Assembly: GCF_014836715.1 (NCBI RefSeq) | Contig: NZ_JACSQI010000011.1 | Span: 1 to 64,000 of the forward strand | DNA from: Escherichia whittamii | Lineage (GTDB): Bacteria > Pseudomonadota > Gammaproteobacteria > Enterobacterales > Enterobacteriaceae | Length of the DNA: 64,000 nt | Reading direction: 5' to 3' | In this document: piece by piece, positions 40,537 through 53,170 of the stretch | Layout of the letters: each line of letters begins with the position of its first letter | Numbering within the stretch: the stretch's first letter is position 1 | Notes under the pieces: model-generated | What the model was told of the DNA's origin: nothing | Databases searched by the model: none | What the model saw: the letters and a program-made list of their open reading frames with translations, nothing else | Program-made: the position numbers and the translations under genes

Positions 40537-41673
40537 TTAGTACAGCTCACTATCGTGACGGCGAAGAGTTTCAGTCGTCATTCGACCCCACATTTTGTAG
40601 TAGCTCCATAGAGTGTAGAGCAACACTAATGGCAAAAATATCAGTACAATTACTAACATAATGCTAAGTGTCAGTTGGCTGGAGGTACTGTCCCACAGCG
40701 TCAGGCTGGATATCGGACTGATACTCGAAGGCATAACAAATGGAAATAACGTAACGCCAGCGGTGAAAATCACGCCAAATTGCATCAATGACGCCATCAG
40801 AAATCCCCAACCGGGGCGACCACGATAAATTGCCATCACCGTCAGTAACGGGCAGAAGAAGCCGAGCAGTGGGAAGATCCACAAGACAGGCGATTCGACG
40901 AAGTTATTCATCCAGGCTCCTGGCAGTATCGCCACCATTTTCATCAATGGATTGGACGGACCGTTGACATCCTGGGCGAGTAACACAAAACCATCAATGC
41001 CGACCCACAGCCAGTAACCCGCCAGCAGAAAGCAGAGCATCACCAGCAGTGCGGCGCGTTTGGTCGCCAGTTGCGAACGCAGATGAATAGCGCCGACGGT
41101 TTTTAGCTGTAACCAGACGCCCCCTTGCAAAATCACCATACCCAGACTGAGCAAGCCACACAGTAAGGGGAATGGCGTCAGCAACTGCCAGAAGCTACCG
41201 AGATACTCCACGCGTAATTGTGGTGTGAAGCTAAACGGCACGCCAAGTAACAAGTTACCGAACGCAATACCAAAGACCACGGGCGGGACCAGACTACCAA
41301 TGACCAGACCGGTATCCCACATTTTGCGCCAGCGGGCATCCGCTATTTTGCCGCGATAATCAAAAGCTAACGGGCGGAAGAACAGCGAGCACAGTACCAG
41401 GATCATCGCCACATAAAAGCCGGAAAACGCCGCAGCATAGACTCTGGGCCAGGCAGCAAATAATGCCCCACCAGCGAGGATCAGCCAGACCTGGTTGCCC
41501 TCCCAGTGAGCGCCAACGCTGTTGATCACTATTCGGCGTTCATCATCGTCACGCGCCACCAGTGGCAGCAGACAACCGATCCCCATATCAAATCCGTCGG
41601 TGACCATAAAGACCACCAGAATGACGCCCATCAGCAGCCACCAGATGAAGCGTAATGTTTCATAATCAAACAT
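40537..41673 (-). CDS. appB: AppB, cytochrome bd-II ubiquinol oxidase subunit II
   Basis: Inner-membrane subunit II of the cyanide-insensitive bd-II oxidase, 378 residues with about eight hydrophobic segments. The conserved start [18 protein letters not shown] and TDGFDMGIG (quinol oxidase II family) are present. It lies 12 bases after appC. The oxidase reduces oxygen to water with quinol at low oxygen and in stationary phase. Confidence 0.97.
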   Translation of the reverse strand: MFDYETLRFIWWLLMGVILVVFMVTDGFDMGIGCLLPLVARDDDERRIVINSVGAHWEGNQVWLILAGGALFAAWPRVYAAAFSGFYVAMILVLCSLFFRPLAFDYRGKIADARWRKMWDTGLVIGSLVPPVVFGIAFGNLLLGVPFSFTPQLRVEYLGSFWQLLTPFPLLCGLLSLGMVILQGGVWLQLKTVGAIHLRSQLATKRAALLVMLCFLLAGYWLWVGIDGFVLLAQDVNGPSNPLMKMVAILPGAWMNNFVESPVLWIFPLLGFFCPLLTVMAIYRGRPGWGFLMASLMQFGVIFTAGVTLFPFVMPSSISPISSLTLWDSTSSQLTLSIMLVIVLIFLPLVLLYTLWSYYKMWGRMTTETLRRHDSELY

Positions 41674-41684
41674 GACTATCTCCT

Positions 41685-43229
41685 TTACCCCTGTTGCTGC
41701 GCTGGTTGTTCACTCTGCATCGCACTCGGCCCCAGACGGGCATATTTCTGCATCAGGTAGACTTCGGCGATTAAGAACAAGGTGTAAAGCCCTACGATCA
41801 TGATCAGAGAGAAGGCCAGTTGGCCCGTGGTTAACGCAGAGTGCGCGGAGTATGTCGGTAAGATGTCCTGAATCGCCCACGGCTGACGACCAAACTCGGT
41901 CATAAACCACCCGGCTTCAATGGCAATCCACGGCAGTGGCAAACTCCAGAGCACCATTTTCAGCACCCAGCGATGTTGGTCGATTTTGCCGCGCAGCGTC
42001 TGGACGAGCGCAATCAGCATCACCAGTAACAGCAGCGAACCACAGCCCACCATGATGCGGAAACTCCAGAATACCGGCGCAACCTGCGGGATTGCTCCAC
42101 GCATCGCAGCCTGGTACTGCGCAGCAGTGACATGATTCATATCCGGCGCATAGCGGGAGAGCAACATGCCATAACCGAGATCGCCTTCTAACTTGCGAAA
42201 CGCCTGTAGTACATGCGGCTCGCGGTTGCCCTGCGATATCTCCTGCATCAACAGCCAGGCTATGCGTCCGCGTTGCAGCCGTGGGTAGGTTTCGGCCATC
42301 AAATTTTTCAGCCCGGGAACAGGTTTATCCAATGAATGAGTGGCCAGTATCCCTAACAGTGCCGGGATTTTAATGGCAAATGCGTTGCGTTCTTGATCCT
42401 GTTCCGGCCAGGCAACGAGATGGAACGGCGCGGGCGCCGGTTCGGTTTGCCACTCCCCTTCCATCGCCGCCAGTTTTACCGGCTGTACTTGTGCGACTTC
42501 ATATGCAGAGCTGTCTCCGAGTTGTAGCGCGCCCATTATCGCCAGGGTCCCAAAGACAGAACCGATGGCAAACGAGCGGAGTGCAACGTCGCGCTCCCGC
42601 CCACGCAGCAAATACCACGCGCTGATCGCCATAATGAACATCGCCCCGGTCACATAACCTGCCATCACCGTGTGTACAAATTTCACCTGGCTTACAGGGT
42701 TAAAAACCAGATCGCTGAAACTGGTCATCTCCATACGCAAGGTGTCAATATCGAAATGCGCTCCGGTCGGGAACTGCATCCAGCCATTGGCATTCAGGAT
42801 CCACAATGCGGAGATATTTGAACCGAATGCCACCAGCCAGGTGACCAACAGGTGTTGGTATTTATTCAGGCGTTGCCAGCCGAAGAAGAACAGACCGACA
42901 AAAGTGGATTCGAGGAAGAAGGCCATTAATGCTTCCATCGCCAGCGGTGCGCCGAAAATGTCGCCCACATAGTTGGAATAGAATGACCAGTTAGTACCAA
43001 ACTGAAACTCCATCGTCAGGCCGGTGGCTACGCCGAGAGCAAAGTTGATACCAAAGAGCTTACCCCAGAAACGCGTCATGTCGCGGTAGATTGTTTTGCC
43101 GGTAACCACGTAAATAGTTTCCATGATGGCCAGCAAAAAAATCAGCCCCAGGGTAAGGGGCACAAATAAAAAGTGATACAGCGCGGTCAGCGCAAACTGC
43201 CAGCGCGATAAGTCAATAACATCCCACAT
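41685..43229 (-). CDS. appC: AppC, cytochrome bd-II ubiquinol oxidase subunit I
   Basis: Haem-bearing subunit I of the bd-II oxidase, 514 residues. The N-terminus has [20 protein letters not shown] with the haem-ligand His. GRQPWAIQ lies in the C-terminal third, and the central Q-loop is of the short type. Nine membrane segments are expected. It is first gene of appCBXA; the promoter lies in the 134 bases to hyaF, whose stop is at 43364 on the same strand. Confidence 0.97.
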   Translation of the reverse strand: MWDVIDLSRWQFALTALYHFLFVPLTLGLIFLLAIMETIYVVTGKTIYRDMTRFWGKLFGINFALGVATGLTMEFQFGTNWSFYSNYVGDIFGAPLAMEALMAFFLESTFVGLFFFGWQRLNKYQHLLVTWLVAFGSNISALWILNANGWMQFPTGAHFDIDTLRMEMTSFSDLVFNPVSQVKFVHTVMAGYVTGAMFIMAISAWYLLRGRERDVALRSFAIGSVFGTLAIMGALQLGDSSAYEVAQVQPVKLAAMEGEWQTEPAPAPFHLVAWPEQDQERNAFAIKIPALLGILATHSLDKPVPGLKNLMAETYPRLQRGRIAWLLMQEISQGNREPHVLQAFRKLEGDLGYGMLLSRYAPDMNHVTAAQYQAAMRGAIPQVAPVFWSFRIMVGCGSLLLLVMLIALVQTLRGKIDQHRWVLKMVLWSLPLPWIAIEAGWFMTEFGRQPWAIQDILPTYSAHSALTTGQLAFSLIMIVGLYTLFLIAEVYLMQKYARLGPSAMQSEQPAQQQG

Positions 43230-43363
43230 GCTAACTCCTGTAGGCGAAGAGAGGGTAATAACCCATTAATAGTAGATCCCTCTTTTCAACCTTACAGTTT
43301 GTAGGTAGTTGTATTCGCTAATTGCGATATTCACAGGACCGAAAGCGATATTTGCCGCCGTTT

Positions 43364-44221
43364 TTACTTTTGCGCGCTTTCCACCAGCCACTGACAAACC
43401 TCGCCGAGACGCTGTGCAGAATCCGCCAGATCTTCCGGCGCAGCCAGCACAACTTCGGGTATCGGGCAGATTTCATAACTTTCAAGCAGAGGGCCTTTTA
43501 AGGTGTCCATACAGCGTAAATGCCAGACATGGCGTAATCCCGTGGCGTTGATATAGCTCTCTCCGTAGCCAATGGTTCGAATCTGAATATTGCCCGGTCC
43601 GCAAAGACGCAACAGAAAAAGCCGGTCAGCCTCGCTGATGGGTAACTGCGTCAGGTTAATACTGTGCGGCTGCGCGTCGGGGTTTCGTACATGCGCCAGT
43701 AATTCATGGGCCAACGGTAAGCCATTCATCAGACCATTAAGAGGGGGCGGTAATAGCGAATCTGTCGGCAGTGCGTTTTGCGTTGCCGCCTGCCACAACG
43801 CCTGCGGCGCGCAGCCAGCCTCCAGGCGATCTTCCAGCAATTGCTCACCGCAACGTCTGCGTACACGCCATAATCCACAGAAGATCGCCTCCTGAATCTC
43901 ACTTTCACTGCCGTCAGCATGCTGGATGCGAACTGACACTTCCCCTTCCCCGAGAAGCGTATTAATAAAGTGACGATCGTCGGCGTTGAGATTTAACAGA
44001 TCGACTGCCAGCACCTCGCCCAGCGGCGGCTGGCGTTCGCTTAGTTGATGTTGCAACTCGGTTAATAGGGCAATCACCTGCGGGCTGTGAACACATTGCT
44101 CCAGAGCAGCCATACTCGGTTCATCATTCACCTGACAGGTGATCGGCAGTGGATTCATGCTGAAACTATCGTCGCCAGGTTGTGTTCCCGGCCCCAGCAG
44201 ATGGAAGAAAGCGTCGCTCAT
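43364..44221 (-). CDS. hyaF: HyaF, hydrogenase-1 maturation factor
   Basis: Cytoplasmic protein needed for assembly of hydrogenase-1, probably Fe-S or nickel handling for the small subunit; 285 residues from [12 protein letters not shown]. It has no signal peptide. ATG 44221 overlaps the hyaE stop by four bases (ATGA). It is last in the hya operon and 134 bases ahead of appC. Confidence 0.93.
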   Translation of the reverse strand: MSDAFFHLLGPGTQPGDDSFSMNPLPITCQVNDEPSMAALEQCVHSPQVIALLTELQHQLSERQPPLGEVLAVDLLNLNADDRHFINTLLGEGEVSVRIQHADGSESEIQEAIFCGLWRVRRRCGEQLLEDRLEAGCAPQALWQAATQNALPTDSLLPPPLNGLMNGLPLAHELLAHVRNPDAQPHSINLTQLPISEADRLFLLRLCGPGNIQIRTIGYGESYINATGLRHVWHLRCMDTLKGPLLESYEICPIPEVVLAAPEDLADSAQRLGEVCQWLVESAQK

Positions 44222-44616
44222 GAGGCTCGCTCCTGTTGCGGTTCGACAAGCGTGCGCATCAGGCTTATCAACTCCGCCCACGGGTGAATGCCGTTCAACA
44301 CGCCGCAATAGTTACCGCCGGTAAACACCAGGGTGGCGGGAAAGCGAAAAACACCAAAGCGATCGCCAATGGCTTCGCTCTGCTCAAGATCGGCAATCGC
44401 CACCTTCCACGCATAGTCCGGAAACTCGTGCAGTAGCTCTGCGATCATTACCGGATTGTCGCTGACTTCAGGCGTCCGTTTTGGGTCACAGCTTAACAAC
44501 ACCACACCGTCTGGCGTTTGTGTAAGCCAGTCGTCAAGACGGGATTCACTGACCGGTGTCCAGCCTCGTGCCAGCATTCGTTGCCACAACGCATTAAAAG
44601 GAGAGTCATTGATCAT
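44218..44616 (-). CDS. hyaE: HyaE, thioredoxin-like chaperone of the hydrogenase-1 small subunit
   Basis: It has 132 residues with a thioredoxin-like fold ([15 protein letters not shown]) but no CxxC pair. HyaE binds the Tat signal of HyaA and checks the subunit before export. It overlaps hyaD and hyaF by a few bases at each end, typical of translational coupling. Confidence 0.93.
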   Translation of the reverse strand: MINDSPFNALWQRMLARGWTPVSESRLDDWLTQTPDGVVLLSCDPKRTPEVSDNPVMIAELLHEFPDYAWKVAIADLEQSEAIGDRFGVFRFPATLVFTGGNYCGVLNGIHPWAELISLMRTLVEPQQERAS

Positions 44617-45200
44617 CCCTGCTCCTCCTGCGTCATCCGATACTGGCGCAAACGAACGCCTTCGTAATTTTCCATCGACAGGCAGTCATAATTGAGACAA
44701 CGAGACTCCTCAGTCGGTTGCGGCACAACTCCCCACAGAGCCAGCTGTACCAGCGCCGCCTGTTCCGCAGCGGGCAGTTGCTCCCGCGCCAGTTCGCTCA
44801 GGCTGCCGCCGTAGTCGTCGAGCATCGCGGGTTGCAGACCGACGAGGGCAATATGTGCTGGCAAATGACCACGTATGTCCGCCAGCGCCAGCACTTCGGA
44901 GAAACTATTCTGGTGCAGGCTCATTTTCTTCGCGCTGAGATATGCCGGAATGCGCTCTCCGGCATAGGTTCGTAGCGTTCCTGGCTCCAGCCCATAATCA
45001 ATGGCATCGAGAATCAACAAATGACTGGCGCTTTCGACATAGCCCAGCAAGTTCAGCCCCTGGGTACCGCCATCAACAATTTCCACTTCTTCGGGCCAGT
45101 GGTAATGGGCATACAGCCGTTCCGCCACCCGCACACCGAAACCTTCATCGGCCCACAACAGATTTCCCAGCCCCATCACCACCACGCGCTGCTCACTCAT
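44613..45200 (-). CDS. hyaD: HyaD, hydrogenase-1 maturation endopeptidase
   Basis: Nickel-dependent aspartic-type peptidase (HybD family) that trims the C-terminus of HyaB after cofactor insertion; 195 residues. [14 protein letters not shown] holds the first conserved acidic residue and [10 protein letters not shown] and ILDAIDYG the others. It is between hyaC and hyaE with overlapping ends. Confidence 0.95.
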   Translation of the reverse strand: MSEQRVVVMGLGNLLWADEGFGVRVAERLYAHYHWPEEVEIVDGGTQGLNLLGYVESASHLLILDAIDYGLEPGTLRTYAGERIPAYLSAKKMSLHQNSFSEVLALADIRGHLPAHIALVGLQPAMLDDYGGSLSELAREQLPAAEQAALVQLALWGVVPQPTEESRCLNYDCLSMENYEGVRLRQYRMTQEEQG

Positions 45201-45907
45201 GAACGCTCCTTGTTGCTTTTAACTTTAAAAAATTTGTGGCTGCGGTAGCCGTTCACCATGGTGGAGATCACCGTGTCGTCAGACATGATGTCTTCACGCA
45301 GCGCCATATAGACATGACCAATCACAAAAGCGCCAATTAGCCACATCCCCAGCCGATGCCAGCTGTGAATGTCCATTGAGTTGCCGCCCGTCCAGTAGAA
45401 AAATTCCACCACGTAACGGAACGGTGTGAAGATAGCGTACTGACTGTGTTCGCTGAACAGCGCAAAACCGGTGACGATCATAAAAACGGACATCAGAAAA
45501 TAGCCGAACATCGCGGCCTGGGCGATGGGGTTATGACCAATATCAGTACTTGGACGTTTGGCCAGAAACAGATACCAGCGGATTTCATACCACACGCCCA
45601 GCCACCAGCTTTTACGCCACACTGGCACGACGAACAGCTCACGTGAGTAGCGATTACCGACAAATGCCCAGTAGATCCGCATCAGTAATATCACGGTAAA
45701 AATCATCCCGGCACTAAAGTGAATTAGCCTGATGTAGCCCATATAGAACAGATACGTCGCCTCGCCGCTGACCGAAGGCAGCGGTTTGCCGATAAAGTAG
45801 CCAGTAACCATCAACACTGCCATGCACAGCACCGTCAGCCAGTGCCATATCCGCACGGGCGCTTCAAAGACATAGTGGCTGACAACGTTGTCGCTTTTCT
45901 CTTGCAT
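45197..45907 (-). CDS. hyaC: HyaC, cytochrome b subunit of hydrogenase-1
   Basis: Inner-membrane di-haem cytochrome b that takes electrons from HyaAB to quinone; 236 residues with four hydrophobic segments. Haem-ligand His lies in [22 protein letters not shown] and [10 protein letters not shown]. It begins 18 bases after hyaB. Confidence 0.96.
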   Translation of the reverse strand: MQEKSDNVVSHYVFEAPVRIWHWLTVLCMAVLMVTGYFIGKPLPSVSGEATYLFYMGYIRLIHFSAGMIFTVILLMRIYWAFVGNRYSRELFVVPVWRKSWWLGVWYEIRWYLFLAKRPSTDIGHNPIAQAAMFGYFLMSVFMIVTGFALFSEHSQYAIFTPFRYVVEFFYWTGGNSMDIHSWHRLGMWLIGAFVIGHVYMALREDIMSDDTVISTMVNGYRSHKFFKVKSNKERS

Positions 45908-45925
45908 GATGATTCTCCTTCGCGG

Positions 45926-47719
45926 TTAACGCACCTGCACGGAGATAAGCTCGCTACCATCGTCGCCCAGCACGTGAGTTGAACAGGCGAGGCACGGGTC
46001 GAAGCTGTGCAAAGTACGCAGGATTTCCAGCGGCTGTTCAGGAATAGCCATTTTGGTGTTCATCAGCGCCGCCTCATACGCACCAATTTGCCCTTTAGGA
46101 TCGCGCGGGCTGGCGTTCCAGGTGGTCGGCACCACACACTGATAGAGATCAATCTTGCCATCGCGAATGGCGGCCCAGTGACCTAACGCCCCGCGCGGCG
46201 CTTCGGTAAAGCCGACGCCACGGCACTCTTTCGGCCAGGTAGCTGGCTCCCATTTTTCAGTGGAGGCGGTGGCGAGGTTGCCGTTTTTCAGGTTGGTTAT
46301 CAGTTTGTCGAAGAAGTATTGCAGCTTACCTGCGGCCCACTGCGCTTCGTGCGCGCGGCACAGAATGCGGCCCAACGTTGACTGGATACCGGAAAACGGC
46401 AGGTTCAGTGCCGACATCATGCGCTCGACCGACTCAACGGTTGCTGCATCGCCTTTGTGGTAAGCGATCAACGTACGCGCCAGCGGCCCCACTTCCATCG
46501 CATGAACGCGCCAGCGTGGCGCTTTGATCCACGAGTAGCGCTCCTGTTCATTCAGTTGCTGAATGTTAGTGTCACTGCCTTTGACATCTCCGGGGTTGTA
46601 CCACGGATCAGTAATACCATCGAACGGATGACGCCCGACCCGATCGTCGGGATAACGATACCAGGCGTGATCGACAAACTCCTGCACCTGCTGCGGATCC
46701 ACTAAGTCTACTGGCAGGACGTTTTTGAAGTCGCCGTTAATTACTGCGCCGCCAGGCATCAACAGACTTTTCTCGCCAAAATCGTTGGCGATATCCGGGA
46801 ACGCGCCGTAGCTGAGAACGCATTGATCCGAAAGGCCAGTGCCGATTTCACTCCACGGTTTGTTGAACTGACCAATGGCTAAGGCGTCGGGGATCATCAC
46901 GTTATTAATGAAGTCCGCCGTACGGGTAATGATCGACTGCACGAGGTTCAGGCGTTCCATATTGACCGCCCCGACCGCGCCGCTTTCGTCAATGTTAATT
47001 GCACATGGCATCCCACCAACAATCCAGTTCGGATGCGGGTTTTTACCGCCGAAGACCGCGTGGATTTTGACAATTTCACGCTGGAAATCGAGAGCCTCGA
47101 GATAGTGGGCAAAGCCCATCAGGTTGGCTTCTGGCGGCAGTTTATATTGCGGATGGCCCCAGTAACCGTTGCGGAAGATCCCTAACTGCCCGCCTTCAAC
47201 AAATTTCTTCAGTCGGTTTTGCACATCGAAGAAATATCCTGGAGACGATTTCGGCCACGAGGAGAGACTTTGCGCCAGTTCGGACGTTTTACGCGGATCG
47301 GCTTGCAGTGCGTTTAGCACGTCGATCCAGTCCATTCCGGCGAGCTGATAGAAATGCACCAGGTGATCGTGGCACCAGAGCGTCGCCAGCATAATGTTGC
47401 GGATAATATTGGCGTTATCAGGCACTTGAATACCAATGGCATCTTCGATGGCATAAACCGAGGCCAGGGCGTGTACACCGGTGCAGACGCCGCAAATACG
47501 TTCAACGAACGCCCACGCATCGCGCGGATCGCGCCCTTGCAGGATGATCTCCAGCCCGCGAAACATAGTGCCGCAGGAGACTGCATTGGTTATCACATTC
47601 TGATCGTTGATATTTACTTCGCAGCGCATATGACCTTCGATGCGCGTGATCGGGTCGACCACCAGGCGGCGTCCGGCATTGTTGATGGTGTATCCCTGGG
47701 TTTCGTACTGAGTGCTCAT
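45926..47719 (-). CDS. hyaB: HyaB, large (NiFe) subunit of hydrogenase-1
   Basis: Catalytic periplasmic subunit of the oxygen-tolerant hydrogenase-1, 597 residues. It has both NiFe cysteine pairs: [10 protein letters not shown] near residue 76 and DPCLACSTH near the C-terminus. HyaD should cleave after that His, removing the last 15 residues ([15 protein letters not shown]). The start overlaps the hyaA stop by ATGA. Confidence 0.98.
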   Translation of the reverse strand: MSTQYETQGYTINNAGRRLVVDPITRIEGHMRCEVNINDQNVITNAVSCGTMFRGLEIILQGRDPRDAWAFVERICGVCTGVHALASVYAIEDAIGIQVPDNANIIRNIMLATLWCHDHLVHFYQLAGMDWIDVLNALQADPRKTSELAQSLSSWPKSSPGYFFDVQNRLKKFVEGGQLGIFRNGYWGHPQYKLPPEANLMGFAHYLEALDFQREIVKIHAVFGGKNPHPNWIVGGMPCAINIDESGAVGAVNMERLNLVQSIITRTADFINNVMIPDALAIGQFNKPWSEIGTGLSDQCVLSYGAFPDIANDFGEKSLLMPGGAVINGDFKNVLPVDLVDPQQVQEFVDHAWYRYPDDRVGRHPFDGITDPWYNPGDVKGSDTNIQQLNEQERYSWIKAPRWRVHAMEVGPLARTLIAYHKGDAATVESVERMMSALNLPFSGIQSTLGRILCRAHEAQWAAGKLQYFFDKLITNLKNGNLATASTEKWEPATWPKECRGVGFTEAPRGALGHWAAIRDGKIDLYQCVVPTTWNASPRDPKGQIGAYEAALMNTKMAIPEQPLEILRTLHSFDPCLACSTHVLGDDGSELISVQVR

Positions 47720-48834
47720 GCCTGTTTATCCTCGTTGCCCGGCTGTTGTTCTGCTTCTGCAAGTTGCTGGTTGTGACGTCTGCGCTGGTCAACGGCGCTG
47801 GCGACTGCATGTACGCCAACAGCCGCAGCCACCACGCCAAGCGCGGTTAAACCGACGGTATCGGCGGTGGAGTGAGTCCCCATTTGCGGAATATCGACCA
47901 CGCGGCTGTAGAACGAGCCGCGATCCCAGAAGCCATTTTCAGAACAGCCAAGACAGCCGTGACCAGACTGGATCGGGAAGGAAACGCCATCGTTCCAGCG
48001 GGTAGAGGAACAGGCGTTATATGTAGTTGGCCCTTTGCAGCCCATTTTATACAGGCAGTAACCTTTTCGCGCCGCGTCATCGTCCCAACTCTGGACGAAC
48101 TCACCGGCGTCAAAGTGGGCGCGGCGATAGCATTTATCGTGAATACGCTGACCATAGAACATCAGCGGACGCCCCATTCTGTCGACATCCGGCAGGCGAT
48201 CGAAGGTCACCATATAAGTAATGATGGCACTCATCACATCCGGGATCGGCGGGCAGCCAGGCACTTTAATGATCGGTTTATCGGTGATCACTTTGTCGAT
48301 AGGCGTGGCCTGCGTCGGATTAGGGCGCGCGGCTTGTACGCAGCCCCAGGAAGCGCAGGTTCCCCAGGCGATTATCGCACTGGCCCCAGCCGCTGCACGT
48401 TTCAGTTTTTCAATAAACGGTCGGCCACTGCTGATACAGAACATCCCCTGCTCGCCCAGCGGCGGATTGCCCTCTACCGCGAGGATATATTTGCCATTGT
48501 ATTGCGTGATGATGTCTTCAAAGACGTCTTCCGCCTGGGTTCCGGCGGCAGCCATCAGAGTATCGTCGTAGTCGAGAGAAATAAGGGAAAGAATGACATC
48601 CTTCGCCAGAGGGTGAGCGGAGCGGATAAAAGATTCGGTACAGCAGGTGCATTCCAGACCGTGGATCCACACCACCGGAATGCGCGGTTTATTTTCCAGC
48701 GCCCAGGCAATCTTTGGCGCCATCCCCGCACCTAACCCCAGCGAGGTTGCAGCCAGACTGCAATATTTGAGAAAGCTGCGCCGGGTGACCCCCTGACGCC
48801 GCATGGCCTGGTAAAATGTCTCCTCGTTATTCAT
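47716..48834 (-). CDS. hyaA: HyaA, small (Fe-S) subunit of hydrogenase-1
   Basis: Fe-S electron-transfer subunit, exported by Tat with HyaB; 372 residues from [11 protein letters not shown]. The Tat signal [11 protein letters not shown] begins at residue 17. [17 protein letters not shown] holds the proximal-cluster cysteines, including the extra pair typical of O2-tolerant enzymes. A C-terminal hydrophobic anchor ([20 protein letters not shown]) precedes a charged tail. A longer start at 48861 lacks support. Confidence 0.97.
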   Translation of the reverse strand: MNNEETFYQAMRRQGVTRRSFLKYCSLAATSLGLGAGMAPKIAWALENKPRIPVVWIHGLECTCCTESFIRSAHPLAKDVILSLISLDYDDTLMAAAGTQAEDVFEDIITQYNGKYILAVEGNPPLGEQGMFCISSGRPFIEKLKRAAAGASAIIAWGTCASWGCVQAARPNPTQATPIDKVITDKPIIKVPGCPPIPDVMSAIITYMVTFDRLPDVDRMGRPLMFYGQRIHDKCYRRAHFDAGEFVQSWDDDAARKGYCLYKMGCKGPTTYNACSSTRWNDGVSFPIQSGHGCLGCSENGFWDRGSFYSRVVDIPQMGTHSTADTVGLTALGVVAAAVGVHAVASAVDQRRRHNQQLAEAEQQPGNEDKQA

Positions 48835-49238
48835 ATCGCACGTCTCTTCTCCTTGCGACACCAGCAGGACGCCGGGCGCTTATGGTCGGCAAGCGACGTC
48901 CCTGTAGCAAGGCAAACCATCGTTTTACGTGAGATGCTGAAAACGAAAGCTCATCCTTCTGCACTGGCGCACGTCGCCAGAAAGTATTGTTAATAAAGCG
49001 TAGTGAAACTTTTGCACAAAACAATACAAACTGTGTGGATTTGTCTTTTAGCGATAAAAATGGACCTTATTTTCCTTAAGGTTTGCCGCCGGAAGGTTAT
49101 GAAGCGATTTTTATGGCGACGGAATGCGCAAATTGCTGTTATTTCACGCAATCAACACGATTTTGTCTGTTTTTCAGGCAAACAAACAAATTGGGGGTTT
49201 ACACGACGCATCGGGATGTTTATAGTTCGCGTCATTCC
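48835..49238. promoter_or_regulatory. hyaA-serT divergent region
   Basis: The serT promoter is clear: -35 TTTACA (49198-49203), 17-base spacer, -10 TATAGT (49221-49226) and a GC-rich discriminator, as expected for a stable-RNA gene. The hya promoter must lie on the other side (about 48840-49080); no ArcA, AppY or IscR site can be assigned with confidence. Confidence 0.6.
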
Positions 49239-49326
49239 GGAAGTGTGGCCGAGCGGTTGAAGGCACCGGTCTTGAAAACCGGCGACCCGAAAGGGTTCCA
49301 GAGTTCGAATCTCTGCGCTTCCGCCA
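49239..49326 (+). tRNA. serT: tRNA-Ser (anticodon UGA)
   Basis: An 88-base tRNA with acceptor GGAAGTG/CGCTTCC, encoded CCA end, anticodon TGA in CTTGAAA, and a long variable arm (CGACCCGAAAGGGTT) as for class II tRNAs. T loop GTTCGAATC is intact. It matches serT. Confidence 0.98.
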
Positions 49327-49335
49327 AATAAGATG

Positions 49336-49369
49336 AGGGGTTAGCTAAATGCTAACCCCTTTTTCTTTT
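49336..49369 (+). terminator. Terminator of serT
   Basis: AGGGGTTAGC and GCTAACCCCT form a ten-pair stem followed by TTTTCTTTT. Confidence 0.9.
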
Positions 49370-49524
49370 GCCTGTCAAAATGCTATACCACACTCAGTGG
49401 CTTAACCATCCTCTGCTAAACCTGTTCCAGATCAAATGCGTAAAGATGGGTAAAACCTCTGGGTAGCTTTCGGCAATATCATTATGCTGCTTCATTAATT
49501 ACATCTGTCATAGAGAGTGACTCA

Positions 49525-50184
49525 ATGGATCGTATTGTTAGTTCTTCACATGACCGTACATCACTACTTAGCACCCATAAGGTGCTGCGTAATACCTATT
49601 TCCTCCTGAGCCTGACACTGGCCTTTTCGGCGATTACCGCGACGGCCAGTACGGTTCTGATGCTGCCATCTCCGGGACTGATTCTGACGCTGGTGGGTAT
49701 GTATGGTTTGATGTTCCTGACCTATAAAACGGCGAATAAGCCGACCGGGATTATCTCCGCGTTCGCGTTTACCGGTTTTCTGGGTTATATCCTCGGGCCA
49801 ATTCTGAACACCTATCTGTCTGCCGGAATGGGTGACGTAATTGCCATGGCGTTGGGCGGTACGGCATTAGTGTTCTTCTGCTGCTCTGCGTATGTGCTGA
49901 CCACTCGCAAAGATATGTCGTTCCTCGGCGGTATGCTGATGGCGGGTATTGTTGTTGTCCTGATCGGGATGGTAGCGAATATCTTCCTGCAACTACCTGC
50001 TCTGCATCTGGCAATAAGCGCGGTGTTCATTCTGATCTCCTCTGGCGCAATTTTGTTTGAAACCAGCAACATCATCCACGGCGGTGAAACGAACTACATT
50101 CGTGCTACTGTGAGCCTGTATGTGTCGCTGTATAACATCTTCGTTAGCCTGTTGAGCATTCTGGGCTTCGCCAGCCGCGATTAA
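49525..50184 (+). CDS. yccA: YccA, FtsH substrate and modulator (BAX inhibitor-1 family)
   Basis: Inner-membrane protein with about seven segments, 219 residues. It is both degraded by and an inhibitor of FtsH and protects SecY at jammed translocons. BI-1 family features include the cytoplasmic N-terminal tail ([17 protein letters not shown]) and the C-terminal [16 protein letters not shown]. Confidence 0.96.
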   Translation: MDRIVSSSHDRTSLLSTHKVLRNTYFLLSLTLAFSAITATASTVLMLPSPGLILTLVGMYGLMFLTYKTANKPTGIISAFAFTGFLGYILGPILNTYLSAGMGDVIAMALGGTALVFFCCSAYVLTTRKDMSFLGGMLMAGIVVVLIGMVANIFLQLPALHLAISAVFILISSGAILFETSNIIHGGETNYIRATVSLYVSLYNIFVSLLSILGFASRD

Positions 50185-50206
50185 TCCCGGCCGCTATCTC
50201 TTTCAG

Positions 50207-50237
50207 AGCCTCGCTTTATGCGGGGCTTTGTTTTTTG
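50207..50237 (+). terminator. Terminator of yccA
   Basis: AGCCTCGC-TTTAT-GCGGGGCT followed by TTGTTTTTT, 23 bases after the yccA stop. Confidence 0.8.
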
Positions 50238-50275
50238 TTACACTGCCGCCAGTCTGACTAAGGTAGTAAATAATT

Positions 50276-50605
50276 ATGCTGATCTTCGAAGGTAAAGAGA
50301 TAGAAACCGATACCGAAGGCTATCTCAAAGAGAGTAGCCAGTGGAGCGAACCACTGGCGGTGGTCATTGCAGAAAACGAAGGCATTACACTGTCGCCAGA
50401 ACACTGGGAGGTCGTGCGTTTTGTGCGTGACTTCTACCTGGAATTTAATACGTCTCCGGCGATTCGTATGTTGGTTAAAGCGATGGCGAATAAATTTGGT
50501 GAAGAGAAAGGCAATAGCCGCTATCTGTACCGACTGTTCCCGAAAGGTCCGGCAAAGCAAGCCACCAAAATTGCTGGCCTGCCTAAACCGGTAAAATGCA
50601 TTTAA
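50276..50605 (+). CDS. tusE: TusE, sulfur-relay protein for tRNA 2-thiouridine
   Basis: DsrC-family sulfur carrier between TusBCD and MnmA in mnm5s2U34 synthesis; 109 residues. The conserved C-terminal Cys is the penultimate residue (PVKCI). Start has TAAGG upstream. It converges on yccX, overlapping it by a few bases (ends 50605 vs 50602). Confidence 0.96.
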   Translation: MLIFEGKEIETDTEGYLKESSQWSEPLAVVIAENEGITLSPEHWEVVRFVRDFYLEFNTSPAIRMLVKAMANKFGEEKGNSRYLYRLFPKGPAKQATKIAGLPKPVKCI

Positions 50606-50880
50606 CGGATTCGAAAATCCGTTAACTCTCCGGAGGGATGATGCGGCTCGCTAAGAACCCGTTCCACACGCGCTGAATGCGGGCCGCCGCTCTTTAACCA
50701 CTGCATTAATTTTTCCACCTGCCCTTCTTCACCGCAAGCAACGACTTCCACGCTGCCATCGTCAAGATTTTTGGCGTAACCAGTTAACCCAAGTCTTTTC
50801 GCTTCGTACTGGGTGGTATAGCGAAACCCTACGCCCTGAACCCTGCCATAAACCCAGGCAATTATGCAGACTTTCAACAT
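50602..50880 (-). CDS. yccX: YccX, acylphosphatase
   Basis: Small cytosolic enzyme that hydrolyses acyl phosphates, 92 residues from [18 protein letters not shown] holds the catalytic Arg and the phosphate loop; [14 protein letters not shown] holds the catalytic Asn. It is divergent from rlmI across 94 bases. Confidence 0.95.
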   Translation of the reverse strand: MLKVCIIAWVYGRVQGVGFRYTTQYEAKRLGLTGYAKNLDDGSVEVVACGEEGQVEKLMQWLKSGGPHSARVERVLSEPHHPSGELTDFRIR

Positions 50881-50974
50881 GACTGCTCTCCTTATCCTTA
50901 ATGGACGCGTTGCAAATCCATGGAAAACTCCGGACAATGGCGCCCATTTCTTTGCATCGACAGAATAGTTAATT

Positions 50975-52165
50975 ATGAGTGTACGTTTAGTGTTAGCCAA
51001 AGGGCGCGAAAAATCATTACTTCGTCGCCATCCGTGGGTCTTTTCCGGCGCCGTTGCCCGAATGGAAGGTAAAGCCAGCCTCGGAGAAACCATCGATATT
51101 GTTGATCATCAGGGAAAATGGTTAGCACGCGGCGCTTATTCGCCAGCATCGCAAATCCGTGCGCGCGTCTGGACGTTTGACCCGTCAGAATCCATCGACA
51201 TTGCCTTTTTTACTCGCCGTTTACAACAGGCGCAAAAGTGGCGCGACTGGCTGGCGAAAAAAGATGGCCTCGACAGCTATCGTTTAATCGCGGGCGAATC
51301 TGATGGTCTGCCAGGCATTACTATCGATCGCTTCGGCAATTTTCTGGTGCTGCAACTGCTGAGTGCTGGCGCAGAGTATCAGCGCGCGGCATTAATTAGC
51401 GCCCTGCAAACGCTCTATCCGGAGTGCGCAATTTACGACCGCAGTGACGTCGCAGTACGTAAAAAAGAAGGTATGGAACTGACCCAGGGTCCCGTTACCG
51501 GCGAGCTGCCGCCTGCCCTGCTGCCGATTGAAGAACACGGTATGAAGCTGCTGGTGGACATTCAACACGGCCACAAAACGGGCTACTACCTGGACCAGCG
51601 TGACAGCCGCCTGGCTACCCGCCGCTACGTTGAAAATAAACGCGTACTCAACTGTTTCTCCTATACCGGCGGTTTCGCCGTCTCGGCATTAATGGGTGGA
51701 TGCAGCCAGGTAGTCAGCGTCGATACTTCGCAAGAAGCACTGGATATCGCACGGCAGAACGTTGAGCTGAACAAACTGGATCTGAGCAAGGCTGAGTTTG
51801 TCCGTGATGACGTCTTTAAATTGCTGCGTACCTATCGCGATCGCGGTGAAAAATTTGACGTTATCGTGATGGACCCGCCGAAGTTTGTTGAGAATAAAAG
51901 CCAGTTGATGGGCGCCTGCCGTGGCTATAAAGACATCAACATGCTGGCCATTCAGCTGTTGAATGAGGGCGGAGTTCTCCTGACTTTCTCATGTTCTGGC
52001 CTGATGACCAGCGATTTATTTCAGAAAATCATCGCCGATGCCGCAATTGATGCCGGTCGTGATGTACAATTTATAGAGCAGTTCCGTCAGGCCGCCGATC
52101 ACCCGGTGATCGCTACCTACCCGGAAGGGCTATATCTGAAAGGGTTTGCCTGTCGCGTCATGTAA
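50975..52165 (+). CDS. rlmI: RlmI, 23S rRNA m5C1962 methyltransferase
   Basis: SAM-dependent RNA methyltransferase, 396 residues. It has an N-terminal PUA domain (1-75, with [11 protein letters not shown]), a central [11 protein letters not shown] linker and a Rossmann fold with [14 protein letters not shown] (SAM). The catalytic region has MDPPKFV and FSCSG. Confidence 0.96.
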   Translation: MSVRLVLAKGREKSLLRRHPWVFSGAVARMEGKASLGETIDIVDHQGKWLARGAYSPASQIRARVWTFDPSESIDIAFFTRRLQQAQKWRDWLAKKDGLDSYRLIAGESDGLPGITIDRFGNFLVLQLLSAGAEYQRAALISALQTLYPECAIYDRSDVAVRKKEGMELTQGPVTGELPPALLPIEEHGMKLLVDIQHGHKTGYYLDQRDSRLATRRYVENKRVLNCFSYTGGFAVSALMGGCSQVVSVDTSQEALDIARQNVELNKLDLSKAEFVRDDVFKLLRTYRDRGEKFDVIVMDPPKFVENKSQLMGACRGYKDINMLAIQLLNEGGVLLTFSCSGLMTSDLFQKIIADAAIDAGRDVQFIEQFRQAADHPVIATYPEGLYLKGFACRVM

Positions 52166-52177
52166 CTTGAAAAGTGA

Positions 52178-52540
<363 letters not shown>

Positions 52541-52554
52541 TCCTCATAAACATG

Positions 52555-52586
52555 CCCGGAAGGTTTTTTCCTTCCGGGTATTTTTT
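52555..52586. terminator. Bidirectional terminator of hspQ and yccU
   Basis: CCCGGAAGG-TTTTTT-CCTTCCGGG followed by TATTTTTTATTT, between the convergent genes. Confidence 0.85.
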
Positions 52587-52998
52587 ATTTAGCCAGGCCC
52601 AGACGGGGGATCTCAATCGCCGGGCAGCGATCCATCACCACGTTTAGACCTGCATCACGCGCCAGCACCGCCGCCTGTTCATTTATCACACCCAACTGCA
52701 TCCATAAGGTTTTCGCACCAATAGCGATCGCCTCCTGCGCCACGCCCCATGCTGCTTCTGAATTACGGAAGACATCGACCATATCCACTTTTTCCGGAAC
52801 CTCCGCCAGCGTGCCGTAACCTTGCTGGCCTAACAGCGTTTTACCGGCGACCTTTGGCGAGACGGGAATAACGTGATAGCCCTGATCGAGCAGATATTTC
52901 ATTACGCGATAACTTGGGCGATCGGGTTTGTCACTTGCTCCCACCAGCGCAATGGTGCGAGTGGACGTTAAAATGCCTGCAATATCGGTTTCTTTCAT
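52585..52998 (-). CDS. yccU: YccU, CoA-binding-domain protein
   Basis: It has 137 residues from MKETDIAG, with GGAGGAAATG upstream. A Rossmann-type CoA-binding domain shows [20 protein letters not shown] (18-37) and VIPVSPKV. A second glycine-rich turn lies near [10 protein letters not shown]. Molecular role unknown. Confidence 0.93.
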   Translation of the reverse strand: MKETDIAGILTSTRTIALVGASDKPDRPSYRVMKYLLDQGYHVIPVSPKVAGKTLLGQQGYGTLAEVPEKVDMVDVFRNSEAAWGVAQEAIAIGAKTLWMQLGVINEQAAVLARDAGLNVVMDRCPAIEIPRLGLAK

Positions 52999-53170
52999 CA
53001 TTTCCTCCAGACTATTTACCAAAGTGTACGACAATCCCGACATCCCAACCATGTAGCTAATACGAATGAATGAGAGCAAAAGCGGAAAATATGTCTATAT
53101 GTTAGTAAGTATGATTAAAGAAAAATTTTGATACATTATTAGTCGGGCGGTCTTTGGACAGGAGCTATCT

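Noticed and set aside
47872..48735. 287-codon frame antisense to hyaA
   Set aside because: It mirrors the hyaA codons exactly; hyaA is intact with all cofactor ligands.
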